Origin: Siphonodentalium dalli
Lineage: Eukaryota > Mollusca > Scaphopoda > Gadilida > Siphonodentaliidae
Assembly: GCA_032622095.1 (NCBI GenBank)
Contig: CP136066.1
Span: 230,582,961 to 230,646,960, forward strand
DNA length: 64,000 bases
Direction of reading: 5' to 3'
In this document: positions 11,944 to 24,463 of the stretch, piece by piece
Layout: every line of letters starts with the position of its first letter
How positions within the stretch are numbered: the stretch's first letter is position 1
The notes under the pieces: generated by a model
Told to the model about the DNA's origin: nothing
Databases searched by the model: none
What the model saw: only the letters and a program-made list of their open reading frames with translations
Made by a program: the position numbers and the translations under genes

Positions 11944-13101
11944 TTAAAGGCACACTTAATTTTCGAGCCCCAACTCTCCGGATAAAATTATATAAAATAT
12001 ATACAATATTATATATCAATTGAAATATGTAGCTCCAAAACATTGTATTATAAACTTATCCGGTGTACCACATTGTGAACATGTTGTTTTTGTTGAGGTA
12101 CCGACGTGTTATCTGTGCTCATGTTTCATCCAAACTGTACTGCAAAGTTTATTATTATCAATGGAAGAGGACTAACTCTATATCTTAGTTTGAATTATGT
12201 TGTATTCTGGGAGTGAGACAGGTGAAATCATTTCACTGAAATGTTTCTATGATTTAAGTTATTTTCTTTTACTCTGTGGGCACATTCTGAGACACAGATG
12301 TTCCAAATGGTGAGACGGACTTACAGTATATGAATCAAATTTGATGTCATATATTTTTAGTAAAACCGAATTTCAAGGCACTATATACTTGTTATTCTTA
12401 GATATATCTCTATAACGCTGTAACTTACTAGTAATAGGAAATCATGAATATAAATATATATAAGTATATATATATATTGAATACTATGTATTGAGCCTGT
12501 GTTAGTGAAATTATCAATGAGATTGTACACCATTAGAGGCCGATTATTAATTTTCGTCCGTTTTTAACCGTTTACCCAACAGAAGGGCCCTGTGCCAATG
12601 CATTCTCTTATATATGCGAGTCGACCATAGGTCGCCTCGCATATATACGGGAATGCATTGGCTTAACACATTAAAAATTATAAAATTGTTAAAGAATGTA
12701 AGGCCAATGCATTCTCTTATATATACGAGGCGACCTATGGTCGACTCGCATATATACGAGAATGCATTGGCACAGGGCATAACTGTAACTATCACAATGT
12801 GGTCAAGGAGCCGGTTCCAATGATATCCATATCTGTATGGTTCTATTGAGACAGACCGAAGATATTTTAGGCTATTGAAGCTTTATTTTGCCGGTTTGTT
12901 GGGTAAAGGGTTAAGGCTGATTTCATCAATCAGGGATGCAAATACCTTCAAAAAAAGCCGGACAGATGCTTAAGCTTAAATATTTGCACTTAATCGCAAA
13001 TGACAGAATATCGCAAATATTTGCATTAAGCGCAAATAAAGAATACATGTGAAAATGGCCTCCCATAGGTTTGATGTCTTGAAAATTAAATGAGCCTTTA
13101 A
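11944..13101. mobile_element. Family D TTAA element interrupted by family A
   Basis: Left TTAAAGGCACACTTAATTTT and right GAAAATTAAATGAGCCTTTAA define the ends, with TTAA on both sides. An A element at 12564-12914 is nested inside, so D was there first. Without A the element is about 800 bp, longer than other D copies. Confidence 0.6.
12564..12914 (+). mobile_element. Family A MITE nested in family D
   Basis: TTAA at 12564-12567 and 12911-12914; palindromes at 12595-12661 and 12704-12770 with a shortened spacer. The arms carry small changes (TATATACG for TATATAAG). Confidence 0.85.
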
Positions 13102-13599
13102 CAATGATTCATTGGAGGGAAATGTTCAGATAATAAATTCAGCAAACGTTGAACACTTCCTAAGGGAACTACTCGTCAATGAATATATATTATAGTAAGG
13201 GTTAACGTATATTATGTAATATAGTTATGGGCATTGTCCGAATGAAATCGCTATTCAAAACAACAGTTGACATATAATCTAGACTTATACATCCCAAACA
13301 TTTGCATTGTGTGTGTTAAACTATGTATAAGGCACATAAATTAGACATGGAGTAGTATGTAAACCTTTATTTACTAAATACGCATATGTAAGTAATTCTA
13401 TATTATAACAGTGTTCACGCTGTCGTGAGCAAATTTCGTAAATTGTGAAAGAAAAACAAAAGTGGCTCCACAAAATGTTTTAGTGGCTAAAGAAAGTGGC
13501 TCAAATAATTTGAGTGGGTGGCTCTTAAATTAACTGCAGTCGGACAGATTAAGTTTAGCAATTATGCATCTTTCACTAACTCGCGGTGAATCCGCCATT

Positions 13600-14650
13600 T
13601 TGGTCTCCGGAGGTCAAAGTTAAGAAGTAGCATCTATTTTTAGCATATGGCTCCAGTCTGGGAATTCCCAAAATAAAATGGCAACAGTTCGTTACCGAAT
13701 CGCAGGTGCGACAATTTCATAAAACTAATTAAACAATCACCCTGAATACATACGATACGTAGATTTCGCGCAGTATAGATGGATTGAGTGTATCACATAT
13801 ATGTTTTTGCGTTATTTTTTTTATCGCAGATACTCGCTATTTATCAAAACATTATGAGAAGTTCGTTGACAAAAGGGGGCGTCCATCGCTTAAACGTCTG
13901 AATGTCCGCATCGTCACCAGATCCTAACTCTGTAGATGACATGGCCACACAACAATTCTTAAACCCGTAGTTGCACTCAGAATAACTGAAATTATGCCAT
14001 CAAATGCTGATAAAAAATGCTCGCACTGTCGAATGTTTACAAATGGATGCTAGCTACTTCTTAACTTTGACCTTTTACCGGTGGGTTGGAAAAAATTCTA
14101 GGAATCGGACCATATGGAACCATCGGCCATCTTGAAAATCGCGAACCAGTGACAAGGCTTATTGATTGTCAGATTATGCCACAGCGGCTGATTGTAATGG
14201 TTAGAAGGAACTAAATGTTTTCCATAGGCCACAGTGTTAACGTTTGACCACGCCCACGCTAAATTTTCGAGTTCCGAAGTGCACGATGCATGCGTTCGTA
14301 AAGACCAACCCTTTCGGCATCTGTTCGCACATAGGAGTACCTTTCGAGCCACGCCTTTTTCGAAAACCAGCATATGTTTTCCACACTACCCCACTTTTTG
14401 CACAGAATTTGATAGTCTGACAAAAACCAATACACAGCCTCAATATCCCGCCATTGTTTGGACACGAACGCATTTCAGACTAGGAAACGCCCACGTTTTT
14501 ACATGCTATGGGTATTATATTTCTTGAATTTGTAAAATTATTTGACATATTATACGCCAATCGCGCGCCAGAATTTTTTAAACTCGTATTCGAGATACCC
14601 TGTAAAAACGAAAGGGACGTAATTATACTTATTTAGTTCCTTCTAACCTT
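13600..14650. repeat. Two adjacent inverted-repeat elements
   Basis: At about 13612-14075, GGTCAAAGTTAAGAAGTAGC pairs with GCTACTTCTTAACTTTGACC. At about 14203-14650, GGTTAGAAGGAACTAAA pairs with TTTAGTTCCTTCTAACC. Overlapping ORFs at 14.1-14.5 kb on both strands look like chance open frames. Confidence 0.5.
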
Positions 14651-15060
14651 AATTGTATCACGTACAGTGAATTGGATTCCTACTTCTACTCGAAACAAAA
14701 CACACATTCATTGTATTGCTTTCACATCGCCAAACAGATGTGAAACAAAGAAAGGACACATATCCTATATAGACTGTGCATAACCACTATATTGTGTACT
14801 CGTGTCGTTTGAGTAATAATCTATCAGTTGTATTCACTCAAAGAAGTCCGGGGACTTCAAGTTCACCCGGCAGGTATTGTTTCGGTTCAAGGTGTAATAA
14901 TCGGGTTCATCATAGAGATGCCGACTATAGTTTATATCTTAGTTTGTTGGAGAATTCCCAGTCATCCGACATAATTGTAGCCGACGCGACAATATAACCG
15001 GAATAACCCAGAAGTCCACAGTATGTCTTTAAGGCTATTTTGATGCATATGGCTACTTAC

Positions 15061-15090
15061 TATAGATTGATGTATTATCATCATATGTTT
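15061..15090 (-). CDS. Candidate micro-exon 18 (30 bp, phase 1-1)
   Basis: The donor CTATA followed by GTAAGTAGCC is strong; the acceptor CCATTTAGAATAG is weaker. It encodes (x)TYDDNTSIY, open, phase 1 at both ends. The acceptor was picked with knowledge of the phase rule. Confidence 0.45.
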
Positions 15091-15194
15091 CTATTCTAAA
15101 TGGATTGGAATGGTCTACTAATAATTTGGAGGGTTGTAATACAAGCAGACGACAGACACCACCACATATAAACAAGAGCAGAATGAGGTGAGAA

Positions 15195-15705
15195 ATATAC
15201 ATGGTTCGCGCTGCCACTTGCCAATTTTCCTCAAAAATAATTCACATTTGGCAAATAATATTTAATTTGGCAAAAGTTTTGGCAAGTCACTTTTTAATTC
15301 CTCAAGAAAGTTGAAAAATATTGGTCAATCAATACCATTCATTTCAGAAAACTTTCACAATATATTTATATTACTGGTGATTTATAAGTTCTAGGAAAAT
15401 TAGTACCTTTATTAAGATGCAGTTAACCTAATAGCATTTGTATTGATGGGTGAGGGATTACCCGTATTTAGTGTGGTGATGGTGTCTTATCTAATCCTCT
15501 GGTAATGTGCCTTTCTGATGAAGCAGCCATTCTACAATTCTATTGTTCGGTAATTGGTTTACTGTTGTATGATAAACCATGAGAAAAGACTCATTGTTGG
15601 ACAAAATTATACTATCAGGGATATTTGGCAAATTCTAAAAGAATTTGGTAAAAAATATTTTCATTTGACAAAAGTTAATTTTGGTTCAGCGCGGACCCTG
15701 AAAAT
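15195..15705. mobile_element. Inverted-repeat element (~510 bp)
   Basis: GGTTCGCGCTG near the left end and CAGCGCGGACC near the right end are inverted. The interior is AT-rich with repeated TTTGGCAAA-type words in both orientations. No ORF. Confidence 0.4.
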
Positions 15706-15759
15706 ATACAGATGACAATGAGTTTTCGTTTGTTGAACTTATTGTTTGAACTTATCACA

Positions 15760-16210
15760 TGGGAACTACTTACTACTCGTCAATGAGTATTTAGTCTAGA
15801 AAGGGTTAATCTGGTTATATTATAATGTTGAACTTATTAGTATTAGTTAATAAGGTAACTACTCGTCAATTATTATTTAGTATAGAACGGGTTTATAAGA
15901 TAACTTCTCGTCAATGGGTGTTAGATAATAAGGTAACTATTCGTCAGTGGTTATTTAGTATATAAAGGGTTAATAAGGTAACTATTTGGCAATTAATATT
16001 TAGTATAGAAAGGTTTAACCAGGTTATATTATAATGTTGAACTTATTATCTGAATATCTCCTTTGGAAACTGCAAAGCAATAAGTACTAGTTAATAATGT
16101 AACTACTCGTGAGTGATTTAGTATATAGAGGGTTAGTACTGTAACTACTCGTCAATAAGTATTAAGCATAGAAAGTTGTTAGTAAATTAACTACTCGTCA
16201 ACGAATAACA
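15760..16210. repeat. Degenerate tandem repeat around TAACTACTCGTCAAT
   Basis: About eight imperfect units containing TAACTACTCGTCAATGAGT and TTTAGTATAGAAAGGGTTAA with irregular spacing. An isolated match lies near 13165-13205. No coding sequence. Confidence 0.55.
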
Positions 16211-16496
16211 AGTAACAAGTATTATTCCACACCCATTGACATGAGGCACACGTATTCAACGGAATCCCAGCCATTGAATACATATTAGTGTATACCTCTA
16301 GTGGAATACAAGCCCGAACTATTCTTGTTGACGTTGTCGCCAAGAAAGATGACGTACATTACGTCGATCATTCGCTTCCGGTGATCACCCCATAGTTACT
16401 GGTTATTTATCAGACTTAAATCACAAAGGTAGCAATAGTAACACTTGATGTGACATTGATGGATTGAACTTATCTGACTGAACGGTGTAGAGTAAA

Positions 16497-16625
16497 TACA
16501 GAACACAACTTGCATCATAATCTCGAATCTTTTATCGAACTCGTTGCGGACGGCGCAAATATATCCTTGCGCCATCCGCAACTCATTCGATAAAAGATTC
16601 TCGATTAAGATGCGCGTTGTGTTCT
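16497..16625. repeat. ~130-bp palindrome
   Basis: CAGAACACAACTTGCATC and GATGCGCGTTGTGTTCTG form the outer stem; inner GAATCTTTTATCGA and CGATAAAAGATTC also pair, around a GCGCAAATATATCCTTGCGC loop region. Confidence 0.6.
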
Positions 16626-16793
16626 GTCTATTTCCACTTAGATGTCTGACGCAGATTACAAATCCGAGTTTTATTTTGGCGAATTCCACGAACATGCATA
16701 ATGGAGTGTGTGAAAGTATGCCTGCTTCATTTAAAAAAAACATGCTTAGTGCTTTCTATTGCGAACGGGACCTAAATGAAGCGCTATACTTAC

Positions 16794-16817
16794 TCGGCAT
16801 TCCATGACGGACCAAAT
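16794..16817 (-). CDS. Micro-exon 17 (24 bp, phase 1-1)
   Basis: The acceptor TTTTTTTTCTTCCACAG and donor GCCGA followed by GTAAGTATA are both near ideal. It encodes (x)LVRHGMP with phase 1 at both ends. Found from splice signals alone; one of the best-supported exons despite its size. Confidence 0.68.
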
Positions 16818-16889
16818 CTGTGGAAGAAAAAAAAACGGCGGAATTAAGTCAACTATTCATGTAAATAACAGAGCATTCCGTTACATATA

Positions 16890-17303
16890 ACATAGACGGC
16901 CAAAAACGCCCAAATAAAGCTTCAACAGCCTAAAATATCTTCGGTCTGTCTCAATAAAACCATACAAATATGGATATCATTGGAACCGGTTCATTGACCA
17001 CATTGTGATGGTTACAGTTATGCCCTGTGCCAATGCATTCTCTTATATATGCGAGTCGACCATAGGTCCACTCGCATATATAAGAGAATGCATTGGCCTA
17101 AAAACATTCTTTAACAATTTTATAATTTTTCTTACATTTTTTAACAATTTTTATAACATTTTTCTACATTCTTTGACAATTTTATCATTTTTAATATGTG
17201 TTAAGCCAATGCACTCTCTTATATATGCGAGGCGACCTATGGTCGACTCGCATACATAAGAGAATGCATTGGCACATGGTCGTTCTGTTGGTTAAAGGGT
17301 TAA
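16890..17303 (-). mobile_element. Family A MITE, one end degenerate
   Basis: The right end GTTAAAGGGTTAA is clear; the left end has lost its TTAACCCTTTACCC and begins near GACGGCCAAAAACG. Palindromes at 17030-17096 and 17206-17272. The sequence 17304-18422 holds no recognised gene. Confidence 0.75.
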
Positions 17304-18422
17304 CTCAAGTTACATGTATGCAATAAGATCTCAATTGTTAGATTGTACGGTCTATAGCACTTTATATGTCTATACGTCTCAAATGGCTTAGCAGCATGTT
17401 ACTGGATGCAAACAACCAATAGCATTGTTAATTATAAGTCCCACCGGCCATGGGCAAGCCTATTTGAACATCAAATGGTCAATTACCATTGGAACGCCAC
17501 CCCATGCATCGTTCGGTAAAAGAAAAGGTTTTGTTATTTGTTTCTAAATTAAACTCTTATATTTCCACAATTATAACACTATCTGCACACAACTCAGCAG
17601 CATAACAATAGCAAGACCCCTCCCAAAACTTGGGGACCCAAACAGACTCATGACCATTTATACATGATCACCATAAGTGCCGAAAACGATAATATGACAA
17701 CCGTGTAAGGAGTCATAAATCGAACGCTAGAAACTGATGGCGTTTTCTGGTAACATTTCAATCTTTTCAAAAATATGAGTAAGTGTTTTAAATATTCAAA
17801 CTTTTTTGTTTGGCTATGTAACTTCATTTTTATATGTACGTTCGAAATTTATATTCCAAATTTCTGTAAATCGCTCCTTGATCATGGCACAGCTTTTATC
17901 ATGATGGACGAGGAAGTCAATATCGGTACAAATTGGGCAACAGAACCATAAAACACAATTTCTTTCATACGTCTCACATCTACCTTCCTCTTCCATCTTG
18001 ATATGCATACACCTATTTTGTACATGCATCACATTAAAAATTATATGTTTAACGAAATAATAAACAGCTGTTTAACTATCCTGTATTCCTTTGTTGATTT
18101 GTATATATTTACATACTATGTGTGATTATCACTAAATCCAACATTCCGATTGGTCGGCGCCCACGTGGCTAGTTGCAATTATTTCTCGGTGAACGCACAA
18201 GAGGTCATAACTGCAACCCCATAATTACATCGCCACGTCATTGGTTTTGGAAAGAAGAACGTAATGTTTTGGGCGCATTTGGACTCGCGCAGGATTGACT
18301 TAATAAATCATCATGTTTCAATATAAAGAGCCTTGTTGTTCCTGTTAACTTTGCCAAGGGCGCTATGGGATATTTCGGGCTGGTTTTGTCACGATACATT
18401 TTTCGATTTAAATACATTTACA

Positions 18423-18575
18423 AAAGTGGCTTTTTCGCTAACTGTATATAAATATAAGGATTACCTGTCATGTGGACTGTTTTTGTGGAGATGTAACCAA
18501 GAGGTGAGTTTACACAAGTTATGACCACTCACCTCGCGGTTACATCTCCATAAAAACAGTCCACATGACAGTTAA
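18423..18575. repeat. Hairpin element related to 9117-9219
   Basis: Shares AAAAGTGGCTTTTTCGCTAA and the paired GGAGATGTAACC / GGTTACATCTCC stem with the 9.1-kb copy; the outer GTCATGTGGACTGTTTTT pairs with AAAACAGTCCACATGAC. Confidence 0.65.
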
Positions 18576-18589
18576 TCCTTATTTTTCTG

Positions 18590-19050
18590 AAAACTTTAAC
18601 ACCGACAGTACCCCTTATGGTAACACTATATCATAACTACTCATTTGAAAGTGATGACTAATTGGTGTCAGGCCATTTTTCTTTCAGTGTGTCCTAATGT
18701 GACCTATCAAAAAGCTTTTGAGCCGTCAGCCAGTATTTCATTATGACATTTTACTGTCAACCCGGGATGCTAGGTGTGATTTTCGCTAACCCTACATGCT
18801 GTTTTACCTGGTCAGACACCCACTTGGTTACCTATAAAACAATGTAATGCCATTTGCGAGATGCTTATCGGATGCATTGTTGTCACATAGCTTTCCAAAA
18901 TGGCATGAAGCCATATTAACCCCTACCATGGTAGCACCAAAGATGGAGGTAATTATCTATGTCCCCAATGTTTCCAATATTTCCTTGCAGCACTTGCATC
19001 CTGTGTCTCAAATAGAGTGGTTAGCTGTGATAGTCCTAGCAGCAATGTGA
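18590..19050. repeat. Dispersed repeat R, copy 1
   Basis: Nearly the same as 22370-22860 (shared ACCGACTGTACC-type start, GAGCCGTCAGCCAG, TGACATTTTACTGTCAACC, GTGATACTGG end). A family A element inserted into its TTAA at 19057 is absent from the 22.8-kb copy, so that copy shows the empty site. Its identity (transposon or SINE type) is unclear. Confidence 0.6.
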
Positions 19051-19056
19051 TACTGG

Positions 19057-19454
19057 TTAACCCTTTACCCAACAAACCGGCCAAAACCGGCCAAATAAAG
19101 CTTCAACAGCCTAAAATATATTCGGTCTGTCTCAATAGAACCATACAAATATGGATATCATTGGAACCGGCTCCTTGACCACACTGTGATAGTTACAGTT
19201 ATGCCCTGTGCCAATGCATTCTCTTATATATGCGAGTCGACCATAGGTCGCCTCGCATATATAAGAGAATGCATTGGCCTAAAAAAAATCTTTTTTAACA
19301 CTTTTTACCATTTTTTCTTACATTCTTTAACAATTTTATAATTTTTAATGTGTTAAGCCAATGCATTCTCTTATATATGCGAGGCGACCTATGGTCGACT
19401 CGCATATATAAGAGAATGCATTGGCACATGGCCCTTCATTGGGTAAAGGGTTAA
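19057..19454 (-). mobile_element. Family A MITE inserted in repeat R
   Basis: TTAA at 19057-19060 and 19451-19454; palindromes at 19211-19277 and 19358-19424. The flanks GTGATACTGG and TCCAGCGCCAC are contiguous in the R copy near 22840. The sequence 19455-20320 has only a small AATTCGCGC palindrome at about 19590-19645. Confidence 0.88.
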
Positions 19455-20319
19455 TCCAGCGCCACAATCATGGCACATGACATATCATAGCCCTATTATA
19501 TATAGTTGCATGTAGAATGACAGCTAAATGTAGCTGTTGCAACAAGTCACGAAACGCTATTCATCATCCTATAGCTTACTCGTATTTAAATTCGCTCAGT
19601 TTTGAATTCGCGCACTTTAAATTCGCGCAACTAGCTGCGCGAATTCAAAACTGACAAAAATATTTTCATAATATATCCGTGATATTTTCGTATATCTTAG
19701 AGCTGATGAAAGTTTCGGTTCTTAGTCATTGCTTGAGATAGTATATGTGTATATTGAACACAATCGCGGCAGATTTGCACAGTGTAGACAATAAACTATT
19801 AACCACATACATTATAATTGTGTGGCGACCTGGAATATTAGTATTTCTTATACAATAATTTAAACAATGTCTATGTTACCATGATTTCTCGCTTGGCATT
19901 GTGAGCAATGGTTTTAATAGCTGTTAGCTGAATGTAAATATATGCATACATGTATAAGCGTAATTGTCTATTCAACCGTTCATAATATATGAAAAATCAG
20001 CTATATAGCCGTCTTATATTTCCAACAGACTGTGGTTTAGATTAAACTTGGGGAGTCGTACTATTTTTCGCTCAGTTTAAAATAGTACTGCACGAATTTA
20101 AATATGAGTGAGGTATATTGTACACGTTGTGACATAACCTTCATATGGTCTGGGGTGTAGCTGGAGGGTCTCTGTATGTGGTGTCCATTTAGAATTCCAA
20201 TTGCACCCATGAATTTATTTTACAACTGATACCACAGGCACTCATCAACCAGAACGGCTCATCATCATAAGTATACATGTTTAGATCATGTCATTGATAT
20301 TCATCTGGCTTATTCCCAT

Positions 20320-20620
20320 AGAGATCATACTCCTCCAGTTCAAAACCGGGGAACGCTTTTGATTTTGTGACATGGAAGTTTCTAACATTGAAAAAAAAAG
20401 ACAATGTTTGTTATATATTGCTTTGTTACTACCCGTTCTGAAACACTGTATTTCTAGGTGAACGTCCCAGCTCTGTATGATTTAGGTGACATTTATTATT
20501 CAATTTTGCTTTGCGTTGCTTGCAGTCATGGAATTTCTCCTGGGCAATAAATCCGATATTTATTGCCTTATCAGCTCACGAAAAACAACTCATGCAATCA
20601 CGATCTGGGATTATCCCCTA
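20320..20620. repeat. Partial copy of the 43881-44338 inverted-repeat element
   Basis: Starts CCCATAGAGATCATACTCC and carries CAGTTCAAAACCGGGGAACG, matching one arm of the 43.9-kb element. The opposite arm is not evident. Confidence 0.45.
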
Positions 20621-20639
20621 CTGTGAGAAAAATTAATAA

Positions 20640-21260
20640 GTTATGAACAAAGTATTAACAAAGAAATATATTTCCGGTGCAGGTAACGAGTCGAAACGTT
20701 ATATGACATGCGCTTAGCATGGCATATAGTCAGCAATCTGCAACTGATAATGATCTTATTAAAATATTTTGGCATCTTTTTAACTCATTGGGAATAATTT
20801 TCAAAAATTTATAAATACTACTTTTGGCATTAAATGAATTTTTTTTTTAGTGGGGTACCTTCTAAAACTATTTTCAAAATTCCAATAAACCGCTCCAGGA
20901 CCCAGCTTCCACCTCAAAATTTATGTCATCAGAACGAGGAACAAATTGGAATGTTGGTCATCATCATATTTAGCCTCGAATCTTCTTTAATATGCCATAG
21001 CAGACAACCTTCCCTTTCTTTTGACATCCATACATTTATTTACCACCTTCATTATGTGCGGCAATTATATGATGGATAGGTTGTAAGCCATTGTTTCATT
21101 CACCCTACGTATGTTGACAAACGGAATGGCCGTAAGGTCCGTCAGCCAGTGCTCCATTCTGACTTGTTATTGTCATTCCGGAGGGTTAGGTTTGATTTTC
21201 GTTGACCCGGGCAGATGTGTGACCTTGTCAGGCACCCACTTACCTGTATTGGTTAACTTA
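20640..21260. repeat. Dispersed repeat, second subgroup
   Basis: Shares AACGAGTCGAAACGTTATA, GGTACCTTCTAAAACTATTTT, CAGAACGAGGA and CAGCCAGTGCTCCATTCTGA with 36670-37230, and in part with 33150-33545. No intact ORF. Confidence 0.55.
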
Positions 21261-21556
21261 TAAAATTATTAAGTTATTAACACAGTATTAACAAAGAAAT
21301 GTATTCCGGTGTTGTTTGTTCGAAGTTATAATGTTCCCCGTCAGAATATCAAACAGTTCACGTTTTAAACGGGTGGATATCATATGTACAGACGTAAGCC
21401 AGAGTCGAGGTTCACTGTATGACACAATACAGAGGAATAATAGAGGAAGAACCCTGCTCAGATATACGTATACCTGGTGGCATGATTAACCAATCAGAAT
21501 GCGAGACAGTCACGTGATATATAATAGAGAGGCATAATATAGGAAGAATCCTGCTC

Positions 21557-21856
21557 AGCTATACGTATACCTGGTGGCATGATGAACGGTTTAGAGATAT
21601 ACGTATACCTGGTGGCATGATGAACGGTTTAAAGATATACGTATACCTGGTGGCATGATGAACGGTTTAGAGATATACGTATACCTGGTGGCATGATGAA
21701 CGGTTTAAAGATATACGTATACCTGGTGGCATGATGAACGGTTTAAAGATATACGTATACCTGGTGGCATGATGAACGGTTTAGAGATATACGTATACCT
21801 GGTGGCATGATGAACGGTTTAGAGATATACGTATACCTGGTGGCATGATGAACGGT
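21557..21856. repeat. 38-bp minisatellite copying an exon/donor junction
   Basis: Eight near-identical 38-bp units containing GATATACGTATACCTGG and TGGCATGATGAACGGTTT. Read on the - strand each unit is the last 22 bases of micro-exon 16 plus its donor GTATACGTATATCT. The array therefore repeats a coding end and splice site. A single diverged unit is at about 21463. Confidence 0.85.
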
Positions 21857-21920
21857 TTTAATGCTGCTCCTCGCGTTGCTGTTCCAATTGATGGTGCTGC
21901 TGCTGCTATTGGGGCGGCGG
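21837..21920 (-). CDS. Micro-exon 16 (84 bp, phase 1-1), Ala/Pro-rich
   Basis: The acceptor TTCTAACAATATTGCAG leads into Ala/Pro-rich sequence (AAPIAAAAPSIGTATRGAA, then LKPFIMPP). The donor CCACCAG followed by GTATACG has the consensus exon side, but its intron side is weaker. Two bases enter and one leaves. The 3' end is multiplied by the 38-bp minisatellite, so several equivalent donors follow; use of a later donor would add 38 bases per unit and shift the frame. Confidence 0.68.
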
Positions 21921-22369
21921 CTGCAATATTGTTAGAAAATATAAATAAAATATACATCGTTCGCATAACAAAATACAACTGATAAGAATTACGATTAGTG
22001 TATCATTATAACTTGTGTTCTATACATCAGTTGACGTGTTACCGTATCCATGGTTCCTATTACGGTTTCGAGAAGCCAAACATGGGTATTAGATCACACC
22101 CTTCCGCTCACTGTTGACAACTTAATGAAGACGAACCAAACTATATCGTCTGACTTTTAGTGCCAAGAAGTTTAAACGGCGCTTTTTTCTCACAAACGGA
22201 CTCGTAGCTGCAATTGTGGAAAAAAAAGTTGATTAGCTATTCGTAAATCTTATCAGACGTAGTTCATTGTTCGAAAGTTATCCATTACTGACAGTGTTTA
22301 TTATAATACACCACACTGTTCAGCCAATATACACACCAATATCATAATGATTCAACTATTATTTCTGAA

Positions 22370-22860
22370 GACTTTAGCACCGACTGTACCACTTATGATA
22401 ACAATATATCATAACTACACAATTTGAAAGTAATGACTAATTGGTGTCAGGCCATTTTTCTTTCAATTTATCCTAATGTGACATATCAAATAGCTTTTGA
22501 GCCGTCAGCCAGCATTTCATTATGACATTTTACTGTCAACCCGGGATGCTTGGTGTGATTTTCGCTAACCATACATGATGTGTTACCTGGTCAGACACCC
22601 ATTTACCAGTTATTGGTTACCTATAAAACAATGTAATGCCATTTGCGAGATGTCAATCGGATGCATGTTTGTCACAAAGCTTTCCAAAATGGCATAAAAC
22701 CATATTAATCCCTCCATGGTACCATCAAAGATGGAGGTAAGTCTCTGTCTCCGATCTTTCTAAGATTTCTTTGCAGCACTTGCATCCTGTGTCTCAAATA
22801 GAGTGGTTAGCTGTGATAGTCCTAGCAGCAATGTGATACTGGCTAATCCAGCGCCACTAT
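22370..22860. repeat. Dispersed repeat R, copy 2
   Basis: Close copy of 18590-19050 without the A insertion; contains GCCAGCATTTCATTATGAC and GCAGCACTTGCATCCTGTG. Confidence 0.6.
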
Positions 22861-22949
22861 GATGGTACTTGGCATATCATCGCCCTATTATATAGGAGTA
22901 CAATACAACCAATCAGGAGGCACGTGGTATATGTGTGGTCCTATCACTC

Positions 22950-23075
22950 GGTAAATAGTGACCATGTAACAACAAATAGTGTACATGTAACAGTAAATAG
23001 TGGTCACGCAATAGTAAATAGTGGCCATGTAATAATAAATTGTGGCCATGTAGCAGTAAATAGTGACCATGTAAT
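22950..23075. repeat. ~21-bp tandem repeat
   Basis: About six imperfect units of GTAAATAGTGGCCATGTAAT. The open frames across it on both strands follow from the repeat. Confidence 0.7.
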
Positions 23076-23362
23076 TTTTCTTTCAACAGGTTGTCACAAT
23101 GCTAAACTCTCAGCATATTTACCGTCCGTAAGCGTGAAGACGAAAATTCCATGCGACACGGAGAACGACCTGTGTAATCGCTAATAACCTTAGTGTATAG
23201 CAACCACCAAGGGTTTATATAAAGTCCAGGTAGTTTATACGAGGCGACGCTCAATGCGAAGCTATCGGTGGACAGCGATGGGAAGACATCGCCGCGCGGC
23301 ATAGGATTATCCAATCAAGGTGATTGGCGGCAATCATATATTAACCACCGGTCACATAAAAC

Positions 23363-23731
23363 ATGCGCGTAACAGTACACGTTTGGTTCATGTCAATCAT
23401 GAGTAACCGAGGGAAAGGAAGGGGTGCTAAATACACAGCCGACGAGCGAAACACTATTTTGGGCATTGTGCAGAGAAGCATCAAAATCCTAGAGAATAAA
23501 GAAACCGGCACCATCCACCAGCACCGGAAAAATGATGCCTGGAAAGAAATATCTTTGGAAATGGCAGGGAAATTTCCAAATAGAACCAAAAGACAAACAA
23601 AATTCTTCTGAGACTTCTGTGCTAATTCAAAAACGTCAATAATATCATTCAAACTCATTCTGCAGATGTATAAACGCCGGCATGAGTCTCCATACAATTA
23701 TACCAAAAAATTATACCGCTATACATGCTGA
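23363..23731 (+). pseudogene. Myb/SANT-like DNA-binding domain remnant
   Basis: About 83 codons resembling the Myb/SANT-like domain of MSANTD-type proteins and Harbinger-associated DNA-binding ORFs: GRGAKYTADERNTILGIV, IIENK-like ILENKETGTI, NDAWKEISLEMAGKFPN and RTKRQTKFF. The open frame stops at TGA (23609-23611), exactly where the family normally has Trp after the Lys/Phe-rich turn. After it the frame stays open for 39 more codons with Lys/Tyr-rich sequence. This looks like a Trp-to-stop change in a decayed or transposon-derived gene. The likely start is the ATG at 23363, 23390 or 23399. No transposase neighbour is visible. Family assignment is by motif memory. Confidence 0.5.
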
Positions 23732-24463
23732 TTGTGGTCGGTGAGTGTTCACGAATTAGTCGTGAGACGGTGTCCATTGACAAGTGACAAATCTGATAGA
23801 TTGGACCATTCACATCATCGACAGCGTGTGTCGTTGGCGCTAAAGCGGAGACAACTTTACGTTCAGCCACTACCAAATAAACTACCTGGTTTATAAAATA
23901 AACCCGCTTGGTGAATACCACCCCAAGGGTGCTTATACATAAGGCAAGTGAATGACGTCATATCATTTTACTATATCCATCAGTGATTTTTCAAGATCGT
24001 GGGTATAGAGTTTGGAGAATTGTCACGTGACTTCCGGTTAGCAACCGTGTGGAGATTGCAAAAAACCATGAATTGGAAATGAGTCATCGCGATAAAAATG
24101 AAAGTAATGACTTTTCATTTATACCAATTTCGTTGGTCAGCTTAATGAAAACTAAAAATGAAGAGGTCATGACGATAATCCAGACAAGATTTTACAATCC
24201 ACGACACGTCTTGTCAATTTGGCATGTCATCTCCGTCGTGACCACTGCATGATGTTACAAAAAGTATTCTTAGCGTTATGTCGCCGAAAGGAGGCAAATT
24301 TGAGGCACATCATGTGTGGTTGCTCCACTACATGTCACGTACGATTCATATTACATTCTGTGGAAATATTGATGCAAACATAATGGGTACAGCATGGAAC
24401 AAGGAAGTAAATTACAAGTACCAAAGCGGACAATCAAAGCACTAGCGCAGAGCCGAAAATTAC

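Noticed and set aside
16396-16807. Overlapping ORFs of 87 and 115 codons at 16.4-16.8 kb
   Set aside because: They mirror each other across a palindrome and have no family features.
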